From: an uncultured Rhodospirillales bacterium
GTDB taxonomy: Bacteria > Pseudomonadota > Alphaproteobacteria > Acetobacterales > Acetobacteraceae
NCBI GenBank assembly: GCA_903835235.1
Contig: CAILMF010000058.1
Coordinates: 100,879 to 164,878 of the forward strand
Direction of reading: 5' to 3'
DNA length: 64,000 nt
In this document: positions 34,300 through 43,271 of the stretch, piece after piece
Layout of the letters: each line of letters begins with the position of its first letter
How positions within the stretch are numbered: the stretch's first letter is position 1
Translations under genes and position numbers: made by a program
The notes under the pieces: model-generated
What the model saw: the letters and a program-made list of their open reading frames with translations, nothing else
Database searches by the model: none
What the model was told of the DNA's origin: nothing

Positions 34300-35501
34300 C
34301 CCGCGGCCACCGGCTTGCCCTTCACGGGAATGCCGGTGCGCGCCCATAGCGCCAGCCCCAGCGCGCCCAGGCCGGCCAGCGCAAAGGCGCCGGGGTAGCC
34401 CACCAGCCCTATCCCCAGGCCGAAGACCAGGGAGCCGATGCTCTGGCCGAGGAACAGCGACAGCGCGAAGCCGGCCATCGCGGTGCCGCGCGCCTCCGGC
34501 AGCACCTCGGTCGCGCGCGCCTGCAGCACGCCGTGGAACATGTAGAAGGCCAGGCCCAGCCACACCTGCAACGCCAGCACGAAGGGCCAGGACGGCGCCA
34601 GCGCCAGCCCGCCCAGGCCCAGCGCCAGGCCGATGCCGCCGCGCAGCAGCAGCCGCCGCTCACCGAAATACCCCACCAGCCGCCGCGCCAGCCTGGTGTA
34701 GCCAAAGGCCCCCAGCCCAAACCCCGCCACCACCAGGCCGGACAGCGCGGTGGAAAGCCCGAAATCCTCAATCATGTAGGACCCGACGAAGGGAAAGGCG
34801 CCGCCAAACAGCAGGAAGCCGTTGCCGAAGGCCACCAGCACCAGCCAGCGCCCGGCGCGCCGGCGCAGCAGCACCGCATAGGCTTCCAGCGTGCGCTGGC
34901 CGCCGGTGGGCTGCGGCCGGGCGGTCAGCATTGGCAGCCCCAGCCGCCACACCAGCAGCCCGCCCGCGGCCAGCGCCAGCACCCCCAGCAGCAGGAAGGC
35001 GCTGCGCCAGCCGGCCACGCCGCCCAGCACGCCCGCCACCGGCCCGGTCAGCAACTGCGCCATGACCATGCCGGTGCTGAACCGCCCCAGCACCGCCTGG
35101 CGGTCGGCATAGGGCACGACATCGCCCAGATAGGCGATCATCAGCGGAATCACGGCGCCGGCGGCCAGCCCGGCCAGCACGCGCAGCAGGGTCAGCGCGC
35201 CCAGGCTGCCGGCCAGCACGCTCAGCAGCGTGAATACGCCATAGGCCAGCACCGCCAGGCAGGCCACGCGCAGCTTGCCGTAGCGGTCGCCCATCGGCCC
35301 GAAGCCGAGTTGCCCGAGGCCATACGGCAGCAGGAAGCCCGCCACCAGCCAGGCCGCGCCCGAGACCGGCACGGCGAACTCCCCGGCCACCATGGGCAGC
35401 AGCGGGTCCAGCAGGCGCATGCCGGACCCGGTGGTGTAGCTGGCAAAGGCCAGCAGGCCGATCGGCACGAGCAGGGCGAGGCGGGGTGGGTCTGCCGGCA
35501 T
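34296..35501 (-). CDS. Major facilitator superfamily transporter
   Basis: A 401-residue membrane protein with about twelve hydrophobic helices. The loop between helices 2 and 3 reads GPMGDRYGKL, the MFS motif A (GxxxDRxGR/K), and the second half has a matching copy around GYTRLARRLVGYFGERR. Size and layout resemble drug or sugar efflux proteins of the DHA type (YbcL/AraJ-like). The start codon is set by homology; longer frames upstream run through low-complexity DNA. Substrate unknown. Confidence 0.88.
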   Translation of the reverse strand: MPADPPRLALLVPIGLLAFASYTTGSGMRLLDPLLPMVAGEFAVPVSGAAWLVAGFLLPYGLGQLGFGPMGDRYGKLRVACLAVLAYGVFTLLSVLAGSLGALTLLRVLAGLAAGAVIPLMIAYLGDVVPYADRQAVLGRFSTGMVMAQLLTGPVAGVLGGVAGWRSAFLLLGVLALAAGGLLVWRLGLPMLTARPQPTGGQRTLEAYAVLLRRRAGRWLVLVAFGNGFLLFGGAFPFVGSYMIEDFGLSTALSGLVVAGFGLGAFGYTRLARRLVGYFGERRLLLRGGIGLALGLGGLALAPSWPFVLALQVWLGLAFYMFHGVLQARATEVLPEARGTAMAGFALSLFLGQSIGSLVFGLGIGLVGYPGAFALAGLGALGLALWARTGIPVKGKPVAAG

Positions 35502-35547
35502 GTCCGGGCAAAAGGGCGCCCGCGCGCCGCTGGCGTCAAGCGGTCGC

Positions 35548-35593
35548 GCGAAGGCGCGCGCGAGGTGGGCGCGAAGGCGCGCGCGAGGTGGGC
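35548..35593. repeat. 23-bp tandem repeat upstream of the MFS gene
   Basis: Two perfect adjacent copies of a 23-bp unit starting GCGAAGGCGCGCGCGAGGTG lie between the divergent starts of the MFS and MaoC genes. The rest of this 224-bp gap is very GC-rich and shows no clear promoter. Confidence 0.85.
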
Positions 35594-35725
35594 GCGTGGG
35601 GGGCAGCGCGGGCCAGGCGCGCGAAACCGCGCGGCGCCGGCGCATGAAGCCGCGCCGGGAACGCCGACCAGGCCGCGTTGACAGCCTGGCCCCCGCCGCC
35701 TCTGCTGCCGCCCAAGGAGACGCCC

Positions 35726-36205
35726 ATGCCCGAAGATGAACCGCCCCTGTTGGGCCAAGGCTTCCACTGGACCGAACTCGCCGAGGGCGATCGGTTCCGA
35801 ACCTTCGGCCGAACCGTCACCGAACACGACCTGATGGGCTTCGTCGCGCTCACCGGCATGCAGGAACCGCTGTTCGTGGACATCACCCACCCCGGCGCGC
35901 TGGGCGCCCGCCCGGTGCCGGGGGTGCTGACCTATGCGCTGATCGAGGGGCTGCTGCTGCGCGGCATGGTCCATGGCACCGGCCTGACCATGCTGGAGAC
36001 CGATATCCGCCCGCTGGCCCCGGTGCGCGTGGGGGATACCGTGCATGCGCTGGTGGAGGTGACCGAAGTGCGCCCGACCAGCCGCGGCAACCGCGCCGTG
36101 GTCACCAGCGCAGTGCGGGTACTGAACCAGCATGCTATTGTCGTGATGGAATACACGGTGAAGCGGCTGCTGGCCGGCCCGCCGGATACGGGAGAAAACG
36201 CATGA
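35726..36205 (+). CDS. MaoC-like dehydratase domain protein
   Basis: A 159-residue hot-dog-fold protein of the MaoC/(R)-enoyl-CoA hydratase group. The region TEHDLMGFVALTGMQEPLFVD corresponds to the hydratase motif, though the usual Asp-x4-His pair is not cleanly formed, so activity is uncertain. GALGARPVPGVLTYALIEGLL is the central-helix segment. AAGGAG lies before the ATG. The end overlaps the TctC gene by 4 bp (ATGA), so the two work in one operon. The substrate is probably an acyl-CoA. Confidence 0.82.
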   Translation: MPEDEPPLLGQGFHWTELAEGDRFRTFGRTVTEHDLMGFVALTGMQEPLFVDITHPGALGARPVPGVLTYALIEGLLLRGMVHGTGLTMLETDIRPLAPVRVGDTVHALVEVTEVRPTSRGNRAVVTSAVRVLNQHAIVVMEYTVKRLLAGPPDTGENA

Positions 36206-37173
36206 CCACCCGCCGCCACCTGCTGCTGGCTCCCGCCGCGCTGTTCGCCGCCCCCGCTTTGGCGCAACCCGGCTTCCCCAGCCGGCCGATCCGCCTGATC
36301 GTCGCCTTCCCCGCCGGCGGCCCGACCGACGTGCTGGCCCGCGTCATCGGCGAGCGCATGGCGGCCGAGCTTGGGCAGCCCGTGGTCATCGAGAATCGCG
36401 GCGGCGCCAATGGCAACATCGCCGCCGAGGCGGTCAGCAAGCTGGACCCGGACGGCTACGCGCTGCTGTACAACACCTCCTCCATCGCCATCAGCCGGGC
36501 GCTGTACAAGCGCCTGGCCTACGACGTGGAACGCGACCTGGTGCCCGTGGCGCTGACCGCCGCCGCGCCCTCGCTGCTGGTGGTCAACCCCTCGCTGCCG
36601 GTGCGCAACGCCGCCGAGTTCGCCAGCTGGGCAAAGGCGAACAGCGGCAAGATCAGCTATTCCAGCGGCGGCGTCGGCAATGCCAGCCACCTGCAGGCCT
36701 TCATGCTGATGCGCCATCTGGGCGCCGAAGCCGTGCACGTGCCCTATCGCGGCACCGCGGCAGCGCTGACCGACGTGGCCGCCGGCAATGTCCAGTTCAT
36801 GTCGGACGCCCTGAACACCGCGCTGCCCCTGGCGCGCGAAGGCCGGGTGCGGGCCATTGCCGTCACCACCAACCGCCGCTCCGCCCAACTGCCGGAGGTG
36901 CCGACCATGGCCGAGAGCGGGCTGATGCCGCCCGGCTTCGACATCGGCATCTGGCAGGGCATCATGGCCCCGGCCCGCACCCCGGCGGAGGTGGTGGCGC
37001 GGCTGAACCAGGCGGTGAACGCGGCGCTGCGCGACCCCGGCGTGGCGTCCCGCGTGGAGCAGATGGGCGCCTGGCCCACCGGCGGCAGCCCGGCCGACTA
37101 CAAGCGCTATCTGGAGGCGGAACTGGCGCTGTGGGCGCGCGTGGTGCCGGAAACCGGCGCCAGCGAGGAATAG
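36202..37173 (+). CDS. Bug/TctC-family periplasmic substrate-binding protein (no. 3)
   Basis: A 323-residue TTT-type binding protein with the signal TTRRHLLLAPAALFAAPALA and a mature start QPGFPSRPIRLIVAFPAGG. Other marks are VVIENRGGANGNIA, VPYRGTAAALTDVAAG and the LPEVPTMAESG loop. Coupled to the MaoC gene by overlap; no TctA/TctB nearby. The pairing suggests uptake of an acid then handled as its CoA ester, but the ligand cannot be read from sequence. Confidence 0.88.
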   Translation: MTTRRHLLLAPAALFAAPALAQPGFPSRPIRLIVAFPAGGPTDVLARVIGERMAAELGQPVVIENRGGANGNIAAEAVSKLDPDGYALLYNTSSIAISRALYKRLAYDVERDLVPVALTAAAPSLLVVNPSLPVRNAAEFASWAKANSGKISYSSGGVGNASHLQAFMLMRHLGAEAVHVPYRGTAAALTDVAAGNVQFMSDALNTALPLAREGRVRAIAVTTNRRSAQLPEVPTMAESGLMPPGFDIGIWQGIMAPARTPAEVVARLNQAVNAALRDPGVASRVEQMGAWPTGGSPADYKRYLEAELALWARVVPETGASEE

Positions 37174-37283
37174 GCGGCGGCCCGCGCCAGGCCGAGCCGC
37201 CGGGCCGCCAGCCGGGCGACCATTGTAACCTGCGCCCCGCCGCCCGCTTCGGCAGGCTGGCCGCGCAACAGGAGTGACCGGCC

Positions 37284-37652
37284 ATGGCCAACCCGTTCGT
37301 CCATATCGAACTCTCCAGCGCCGACCTGCCGGCCTCCAAGGCCTTCTACGGCGCCTTGTTCGACTGGAAGCTGACCGACCTGCCGATGCCCAGCGGCGGC
37401 ACCTACACCATGATCGATGTCGGCGGCGGCACCGGCGGTGGCATGCTGGTCAGCCCGGCCCCGGGCACGCCGAGCACCTGGCTGCCCTATGTGGCGGTGG
37501 AGGATCTGGCGGCCAGCACCGCGAAGGCCGCGGCCATGGGCGCCACCGTGATGATGGACAATGTGGAGGTACTGGGCATGGGCTGGCTCAGCGTTTTCCG
37601 CGACCCCACGGGCGCGCTGCTGGGCATGTGGCAGGCGAAGCCGGCGGGTTAG
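37284..37652 (+). CDS. VOC-family (glyoxalase/bleomycin-resistance fold) protein
   Basis: A 122-residue single VOC domain: FVHIELSSADLPASKAFYGALFDWKL at the start, then a glycine-rich loop with TYTMIDVGGG, VAVEDLAASTAKAAAMGA and the end FRDPTGALLGMWQ. The His2 ligand of the first strand (VHIEL) and the late positions fit the metal-binding family, but some relatives bind no metal. Function unknown. AGGAG precedes the ATG. The stop overlaps the stop of rlmN on the other strand. Confidence 0.85.
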   Translation: MANPFVHIELSSADLPASKAFYGALFDWKLTDLPMPSGGTYTMIDVGGGTGGGMLVSPAPGTPSTWLPYVAVEDLAASTAKAAAMGATVMMDNVEVLGMGWLSVFRDPTGALLGMWQAKPAG

Positions 37653-38818
37653 GCCGCTCCGCCCTCCATCTCCGCCTTCAACTGCCCACACGCCGCCATG
37701 ATGTCCCGCCCGCGCGGCCGACGGATCGGACTCGAATACCCCGCCTCGTTCAGCACATCGGCAAAGCGCTCGGTCTGCGCCCGCGTGCTGGTCTCAAACG
37801 GCGCGCCGGGCCAGGGGTTGAACGGAATCAGGTTCACCTTGGCCGGCAGGCCCTTCAGCAGCCGCACCAGCTCATGCGCCTCGGCCACGCTGTCGTTCAC
37901 GTCCTTCAGCATCACATACTCAAACGTAATCCGCCGGGCGTTCGAAGCCCCGGGATAGCGCCGGCAGGCGTCCAGCAACTCGGCAATCGGGTACTTGCGG
38001 TTCAGCGGCACGATCCGGTCGCGCAGCTCATCCGTCACCGCATGCAGGGAAACCGCCAGGTTCACATTCAGCTCCGCCCCGCAGCGGTCCATCATCGGCA
38101 CCACGCCGCTCGTGCTCAGCGTAATCCGCCGGCGGGAAAGCCCAATGCCCTCGCCATCCATGATGATCCGCAGCGCCTTGGCGGTATTCTCGTAGTTATA
38201 CATGGGCTCGCCCATGCCCATCACGACGATGTTGGACAGGTACCGCGGCTCATCCTTCGGGCTCGGCCATTCGCCATAGCTGTCCCGCCCGGCCATGAAC
38301 TGGCCGACAATCTCGGCCGCGCCCAGGTTGCGGGTCAGCCGCTGGGTGCCGGTGTGGCAGAAGCGGCAGCTCAGCGTGCAGCCCACCTGGGTGGAAATGC
38401 ACACCGCGCCCCGCTCATCATCGGGAATATAGACGGTCTCGACCTGCTGCCCGTCGCGGAATGCAAACAGCCATTTCCGCGTACCGTCAGTGCTGGTCTG
38501 CACCGTCGTCACCTCCGGCCGCCCGACCACGAAGCGTTCCGCCAGCTTCTGCTGCATCGGCCGGGCGATGCTGCTCATCTCCGCGAAGTCGGTCTTCCCC
38601 TGGTGGTAGATCCAGTGCCAGATCTGCTTGGCGCGGAACGGCTTCTCGCCGATCGCCACCATCTCGGCGACCAATTCCTCGCGCGAAAGCCCGACCAGGT
38701 CACGCCTGCCATCCGCCAGCTGCGCCGGCGGCGGCGCGAAGATCGCCGCCTTGGCCAGAATCCGGTCGCGCTCCGCCGCCGTCAGGTCATCCGCGCCGGC
38801 AGCCAGCACCGCGCTCAT
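37649..38818 (-). CDS. rlmN: 23S rRNA/tRNA (adenine-C2)-methyltransferase
   Basis: RlmN, 389 residues, a radical SAM enzyme that methylates C2 of A2503 in 23S rRNA and of A37 in some tRNAs. The iron-sulfur motif is CTLSCRFC, followed by HTGTQRLTRNL, GMGEPMYNY and STSGVVPMMD. The C-terminal part with the catalytic cysteine region (RRPRGRDIMAACGQL) is present. The ATG overlaps the IalB stop (ATGA), so it is second in that operon. Confidence 0.95.
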   Translation of the reverse strand: MSAVLAAGADDLTAAERDRILAKAAIFAPPPAQLADGRRDLVGLSREELVAEMVAIGEKPFRAKQIWHWIYHQGKTDFAEMSSIARPMQQKLAERFVVGRPEVTTVQTSTDGTRKWLFAFRDGQQVETVYIPDDERGAVCISTQVGCTLSCRFCHTGTQRLTRNLGAAEIVGQFMAGRDSYGEWPSPKDEPRYLSNIVVMGMGEPMYNYENTAKALRIIMDGEGIGLSRRRITLSTSGVVPMMDRCGAELNVNLAVSLHAVTDELRDRIVPLNRKYPIAELLDACRRYPGASNARRITFEYVMLKDVNDSVAEAHELVRLLKGLPAKVNLIPFNPWPGAPFETSTRAQTERFADVLNEAGYSSPIRRPRGRDIMAACGQLKAEMEGGAA

Positions 38819-39366
38819 CGCCGGGCCGGCGCCGGCGCCGCAGCGGCCGGGCATTCGCGTGAGATCGCTTCATAGGCCTGGGCAAAGCCGGCCAGCGCGA
38901 AGCTGTCGCTGGCATTGCCGCGGTTGTTCGGCCCCGGCCCGCGGGCCATTACCTCCCGCCCAGCGCGGAAGGCGCGCACCGCGGCGGCGCCGTCGCGGCC
39001 ATGCGCGTCCGAGCCGCTGGTGTAGAAGGTGAACTCGTTGCTGCCGACCTGCACCTTCACCTCGGCATTGCGCGGATAGGCATAGCCGGCCCGCAGCGCC
39101 ACCGCGTCGCGGCCCTGCGGCCGATGCGTCACGGTCAGCAGCACCTGATTGGCCGGGCGGTTCACCACCCCCTCCGCCTTGCTGGCGCGGGAAAAGGCGT
39201 AGCAGATCTTATGCCCGGCCTCGGTATGCACCGCGGCGGTCCAGGACTGGAACTGGCCGAGCTTGCGCGGCTGGGCCGCCGGCGCCTGTTGGGCAGCGGC
39301 CGACACCACCAGCAGCGCCGGGGCGAGCAAGGGAAGCAGGGAAAGCAGGCGGGCGAGGCTGCGCAT
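38815..39366 (-). CDS. Invasion-associated locus B (IalB) family protein
   Basis: A 183-residue exported protein: signal RLLSLLPLLAPALLVVSAAAQ, then the IalB-type core with FQSWTAAVHTEAGHKICYAFSRAS, PANQVLLTVTHRP and ASDSFALAGFAQAYEAI, plus cysteines near start and end of the mature part. IalB was named for host cell invasion by Bartonella, but free-living alphaproteobacteria also have it and the general role is unknown. It lies upstream of rlmN, overlapping by 4 bases. Confidence 0.87.
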   Translation of the reverse strand: MRSLARLLSLLPLLAPALLVVSAAAQQAPAAQPRKLGQFQSWTAAVHTEAGHKICYAFSRASKAEGVVNRPANQVLLTVTHRPQGRDAVALRAGYAYPRNAEVKVQVGSNEFTFYTSGSDAHGRDGAAAVRAFRAGREVMARGPGPNNRGNASDSFALAGFAQAYEAISRECPAAAAPAPARR

Positions 39367-39368
39367 CG

Positions 39369-39454
39369 CCGCTAGATACGTGGCCCGGCCCCGTCCAGCA
39401 ACGCCTTGCTGGCATTTCCTCTCCCGCTATCGCATCTGCCGCCGTATCTAGCGG
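39369..39454. promoter_or_regulatory. Divergent promoter region with a 12-bp inverted repeat at both start codons
   Basis: The sequence CGTATCTAGCGG lies 2-3 bases before the start codons of both divergent genes, as a perfect 12-bp inverted repeat. Its TATCTA resembles a -10 box. On the minus strand TTGCTG lies 17 bases upstream, giving a full promoter whose start site would fall about on the ATG of the IalB gene, hence a leaderless message. The plus side has the same -10 but a poor -35. Confidence 0.55.
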
Positions 39455-39457
39455 GCC

Positions 39458-40714
39458 ATGACCGACGCCACCGACGCCCACCTGGCCGCGCAATACGAAG
39501 CCTACCCCTACCCGTTGCGCGACCCGCGCGACGAGGCCAGGCGCATGGTGGTGGGCAGCCCCAGCCACCTGCTGGAGGTCGACCACTGGATCTTCAGCGG
39601 CCAGCGCCCCCGCAGCACGGCCTTGCGCGCCCTGATGGCCGGCGGCGGCAGCGGGGATGGCACCATCATGCTGGCCCAGCACCTGGCCAATGCCGGCCGG
39701 CCCGGCGAGGTCACCTGGTACGACCGTTCCGCCCAGGCCCGCCAGGTGGCGGAAGCGCGGGCGGCGCAGCGCGACCTCGGCAATATCCGCTTCGTCAACG
39801 GCAGCATCCTGGACCTGGCCGGCAGCGGCCTCGGCCCCTTCGACTACATCGACTGCTGCGGCGTGCTGCACCACCTGCCGGACCCGCTGGAAGGGCTGCG
39901 CAACCTGGTCAGCGTGCTGGCCCCCGGCGGCGGCCTGGGCCTGATGGTCTACGCCCCGCATGGCCGCACCGGCGTCTACATGCTGCAGGACGCGCTGCGC
40001 CTGCTGGCCCCCGGCCCGGACCAGCCAGAAGGCCTGGACCCGCCCACCCGCGTCGACCTGGCCCGCCGGCTGTGGCGCCAGGCGCCGGAGACCGCCTGGC
40101 TGCGGCAGAACCCCTGGCTGACCGACCACACCCAGGGCGGCGATGCCGGCCTCTACGACCTGCTGCTGAACCCGCGCGACCAAGCCTATACCGTGCCGCA
40201 GTTCAACGCCCTGGTCGAAGCCGCCGGGCTGCGGGTGCAATGCTGGGTGGAGCCGCTGCGCTACGACCCCGACGCCTACCTTTCCGACCCCAAGCTGCGC
40301 GCCCGCACCGCGCTCCTGCCGCCCTTGCAACGCGCCGCATTGGCCGAGGCGATGTGCGGCAACATGGGCATCCACATTGTTTATTGCGTCCGCGCCGAGG
40401 ACGCGCCGCATGCCCCCGCGTGGGACAACCCCGCCAGCATCCCCGTGCTGCGGGAGATGGATGGCGAGAAACTCGCAAAGGGCCTGCCGCCCAGCGGCGT
40501 GCTGCCGGTGGGCTTCGACGGGTTGCGCGTCGGCCTGCCGCTGCCCCGCCTGGCCGGCGCCATCCTGAAGCTGGTGGATGGCCGCCGCAGCATCGGCGAG
40601 ATCGGCGACGCCCTGGCCGCCAATGGCATTGCGCGGGAAGCCTTCACGCGGGACTTCGCGGCGCTGGCCAAGGCGATGCAGAGCATCAACCGGCTGCTGC
40701 TGGCGGCGCCTTGA
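39458..40714 (+). CDS. Class I SAM-dependent methyltransferase with a C-terminal helical domain
   Basis: A 418-residue protein. Residues about 1-60 hold an AAQYEAYPYPLRDPRDE start found in a group of Tyr/Pro-marked methyltransferases. Residues about 60-190 form the SAM fold (MAGGGSGDGTIMLAQ, TWYDRSAQARQVAEAR, FDYIDCCGVLHHLPDP). The C-terminal 90 residues look like a winged helix (DGRRSIGEIGDALAANGI). The target is unknown. A TATCTA box just before the ATG suggests a leaderless message. The next gene overlaps its stop. Confidence 0.82.
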   Translation: MTDATDAHLAAQYEAYPYPLRDPRDEARRMVVGSPSHLLEVDHWIFSGQRPRSTALRALMAGGGSGDGTIMLAQHLANAGRPGEVTWYDRSAQARQVAEARAAQRDLGNIRFVNGSILDLAGSGLGPFDYIDCCGVLHHLPDPLEGLRNLVSVLAPGGGLGLMVYAPHGRTGVYMLQDALRLLAPGPDQPEGLDPPTRVDLARRLWRQAPETAWLRQNPWLTDHTQGGDAGLYDLLLNPRDQAYTVPQFNALVEAAGLRVQCWVEPLRYDPDAYLSDPKLRARTALLPPLQRAALAEAMCGNMGIHIVYCVRAEDAPHAPAWDNPASIPVLREMDGEKLAKGLPPSGVLPVGFDGLRVGLPLPRLAGAILKLVDGRRSIGEIGDALAANGIAREAFTRDFAALAKAMQSINRLLLAAP

Positions 40715-41256
40715 GCGCCGAACGGCCCGCCTCCGACGGCGCCGCAGCGCACCGGCCCGCCATCATCATCTTCGGCGCCGCGGTGCGGCCCGATGGCCAG
40801 CCGAGCCAAACGCTTCGCCGCCGCGTGGCCGCCGCCGCCGAGCATGGCGCCAGGCTGGCGCGCCCGCTCTACCTGCCCACCGGGGGCATCGGCCGCCATG
40901 GCGCTGCCGAGGCCGAGGTGATGGCCGCCCTGCTGCGCCAGGCCAGCATCGCCGCCGAGGATATCCTGCCGGAAACCACCGCCACCGATACCTTCCGCTC
41001 CGCCCTGGCCTGCACCAGGCTGCTGCGGGCGCGGGGGCATCGCGGCCCGGTGCTGGCGGCGTCCAGCGCCTACCACCTGCCGCGCTGCGTGCTGCTGCTG
41101 CGCCTGGCCGGCTGGCCGGCCCGCGCCTGCCCGCCCCCGCCCTTCCCGGCCGCGGCACGGCTGGGCAAGCGCTGGTACTGGCGCCTGCGGGAAGCGGCGG
41201 CCCTGCCCTGGGACGCGCTGCTGATGCTCCGGGCGCGTCTGCGCGGCCGGGTCTGA
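40711..41256 (+). CDS. YdcF/SanA-like (DUF218) protein
   Basis: A 181-residue DUF218 protein. IIIFGAAVRPDGQPSQTLRRRV, LPTGGIGRHGAAEAEVMAALL, TATDTFRSALACTRLL and SSAYHLPRCVLLLRLAGW match the YdcF/SanA family, which is linked to envelope integrity; its members may bind SAM or a lipid precursor. The start is a TTG overlapping the methyltransferase stop (TTGA); no ATG gives a full domain. No clear signal peptide or membrane anchor is seen. Confidence 0.8.
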   Translation: MSAERPASDGAAAHRPAIIIFGAAVRPDGQPSQTLRRRVAAAAEHGARLARPLYLPTGGIGRHGAAEAEVMAALLRQASIAAEDILPETTATDTFRSALACTRLLRARGHRGPVLAASSAYHLPRCVLLLRLAGWPARACPPPPFPAAARLGKRWYWRLREAAALPWDALLMLRARLRGRV

Positions 41257-41298
41257 TACCGGGCGTCAGAAGTCCTGCCTGCTGTAGACCGGTATCAG
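41253..41298. repeat. 10-bp inverted repeat with long loop
   Basis: CTGATACCGG and its complement are separated by 26 bases and overlap the end of the YdcF-like gene. No T-run follows. It may help end transcription or belong to the palindrome group in this window. Confidence 0.5.
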
Positions 41299-41387
41299 CC
41301 GCGCAGGGTTGGTGTGACGGCTGCGCGCAAAAGAAGACGCATGCGGGTCGTCATTTTTGATGGCCCGTATGACCCACGCCCAGGCGC

Positions 41388-41419
41388 AAAAAACCGCCCG
41401 GGCGTCTCCACCCGGGCGG
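41388..41419 (-). terminator. Intrinsic terminator of the FYDLN-acid gene
   Basis: On the minus strand a 9-bp GC-rich stem (CCGCCCGGG/CCCGGGCGG) with an 8-base loop is followed by TTTTTT, about 60 bases after the stop codon of the gene. Confidence 0.85.
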
Positions 41420-41477
41420 CGCAACCGCCTGCCTCAGCGCAGTTCCGGTGCCCACCCGGGCGGGCGGGTGGAAAGCC

Positions 41478-41798
41478 TCAGGTTTCCTCGTCGCCGTCGG
41501 TCGGGACTTCGATCGCCTCGTCGATCTCGGCGTCGTCCTCCAGTTCCTCGACGTCTTCCACGGCCTCATCGGCCTCGACGTCCTCCAGCTCCACCTCTTC
41601 GCCCTCGGCCTCCGGCACCACCGCGCGCTTCTTCAGCTTCTCATCGGCCACGGCACTGCTGCCCCGGCGGATGCGCGGCTGCTCGGCCGGCTGTTCGGTG
41701 CCGCACTTCGGGCAGATCGCCGGCGCGCGGGTCAGGTCGTAGAATTTGGTACCGCAGGCGACGCAAACTCGCTTGAGGCCCATTTCGGGCTTGGCCAT
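41478..41798 (-). CDS. FYDLN-acid (TIGR02300) protein with zinc ribbon
   Basis: A 106-residue protein of a family named for its FYDLN motif (GTKFYDLTRAP) and acidic tail. Two CxxC pairs (CVACG and CPKCG) around that motif form a zinc ribbon at residues about 12-33. The rest is a Glu/Asp-rich tail. It is nearly restricted to alphaproteobacteria and usually sits divergent from aroA-cmk-rpsA, as here. Function unknown; the ribbon suggests nucleic-acid or ribosome contact. Confidence 0.92.
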   Translation of the reverse strand: MAKPEMGLKRVCVACGTKFYDLTRAPAICPKCGTEQPAEQPRIRRGSSAVADEKLKKRAVVPEAEGEEVELEDVEADEAVEDVEELEDDAEIDEAIEVPTDGDEET

Positions 41799-41921
41799 CG
41801 TGATCAGCCTCGCTGGAAGATAATGCGCCCGCGCTCCGGCCTTGCGGGCCGACGCGGACAGGGCGCGAAAAATAGGTCGGGCCGATTGCCACGCAAGAAG
41901 GCCCATGTCAAACGCCGCGAC

Positions 41922-43271
41922 ATGGCCGCCTCCACCGCACCCACCCCGCTCCGCGCTTCCCCTGGCCCCGGGCCGCTCTCCGGCCGCCTCACCGTGCCCG
42001 GCGACAAGTCCATCAGCCACCGCGCGCTGATGTTCGGCGCGCTCGCCGTCGGCACCACGGAGATCACCGGCCTGCTGGAAGGCGAGGACGTGCTGCGCAC
42101 CGCCGCCGCCATGCGGGCGCTGGGCGCCACGGTGGAAAAGCTCGGCCCCGGGCGCTGGCGCGTCGCCGGCCGCGGCGTCGGCGGCCTGGTGGAACCGGCC
42201 GACGTGCTGGACATGGGCAATTCCGGCACCGCGGCCCGGCTGCTCTGCGGCCTGCTGGCAGGCCACCCGATCTTTTCGGTGATGACCGGCGACGCCTCGC
42301 TCCGCAAGCGCCCGATGAGCCGGGTGACCGTGCCGCTGGCGCAGTCCGGCGCGCAGTTCTGGGCGCGGGAGGGCGGCCGCCTGCCGCTGGCGGTGCAGGG
42401 TGCCGCCGACCCGATGCCGCTGGACTACACATTGCCGGTGGCCAGCGCCCAGGTAAAAAGCGCCTGCCTGCTGGCGGGATTGTGCGCCCGCGGCACCACA
42501 CGGGTGGTGGAGCCGGAGCCGACCCGCGACCACACCGAGAACATGCTGCGCCACTTCGGCGCCACCGTGCGCGTGACCGACACCGCCGAGGGCCGGGTGA
42601 TCGAGCTTGAAGGCCAGCCGGAGCTGGTCGCCGCGCCCATCATGGTGCCCGGCGACCCGTCCTCGGCGGCTTTTCTGCTGGTTGCCGCCCTGCTGGTGCC
42701 CGGATCTTCGCTGGTGGTCGAGAATGTCGGCCTCAACCCGCTGCGCACCGGCCTGTTCGCGACACTCCGGGAGATGGGCGCCAGGCTGACCATCCAGAAC
42801 GCCCGCACGGAGGGCGGCGAGCCGGTCGGCGACCTGCTGGCCGAATACGGCCCGCTGCACGGCGTGGTGGTCCCCCCCGGCCGGGCGCCCAGCATGATCG
42901 ACGAATACCCGGTACTGGCCGTCGCCGCCGCCGCCGCGCAGGGCGAAACCCGCATGCGCGGCCTGGCCGAGTTGCGGGTGAAGGAAAGCGACCGCCTGGC
43001 CGCCACCCACGCCATGCTGGCCGCCAACGGCATCGAAGCGCGGATCGAGGGCGACGACCTGGTGGTACAGGGCACGGCAGGCGCCATCCCCGGCGGCGGG
43101 CTGGTGCTGACCCATATGGACCACCGCCTGGCCATGAGCGCCCTGGTGATGGGCCTGGCCGCACGTTCCCCGGTGGCGGTTGACGATGCCGGCTTCATCG
43201 ACACCTCCTTCCCCGGTTTTTCCGCGTTGGTGAACCAGGCGGCCGGCGGGGCCGCCATCGCGCCGGCATGA
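41922..43271 (+). CDS. aroA: 3-phosphoshikimate 1-carboxyvinyltransferase (EPSP synthase)
   Basis: AroA, 449 residues, transfers the enolpyruvyl group of PEP to shikimate-3-phosphate in aromatic amino acid synthesis. Visible marks: [64 protein letters not shown] and LRVKESDRL. The motif style fits the class II enzymes of alphaproteobacteria, but I did not test glyphosate-site residues. The ATG has no strong ribosome site; other starts are possible. The last bases overlap cmk (ATGA). Confidence 0.95.
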   Translation: MAASTAPTPLRASPGPGPLSGRLTVPGDKSISHRALMFGALAVGTTEITGLLEGEDVLRTAAAMRALGATVEKLGPGRWRVAGRGVGGLVEPADVLDMGNSGTAARLLCGLLAGHPIFSVMTGDASLRKRPMSRVTVPLAQSGAQFWAREGGRLPLAVQGAADPMPLDYTLPVASAQVKSACLLAGLCARGTTRVVEPEPTRDHTENMLRHFGATVRVTDTAEGRVIELEGQPELVAAPIMVPGDPSSAAFLLVAALLVPGSSLVVENVGLNPLRTGLFATLREMGARLTIQNARTEGGEPVGDLLAEYGPLHGVVVPPGRAPSMIDEYPVLAVAAAAAQGETRMRGLAELRVKESDRLAATHAMLAANGIEARIEGDDLVVQGTAGAIPGGGLVLTHMDHRLAMSALVMGLAARSPVAVDDAGFIDTSFPGFSALVNQAAGGAAIAPA

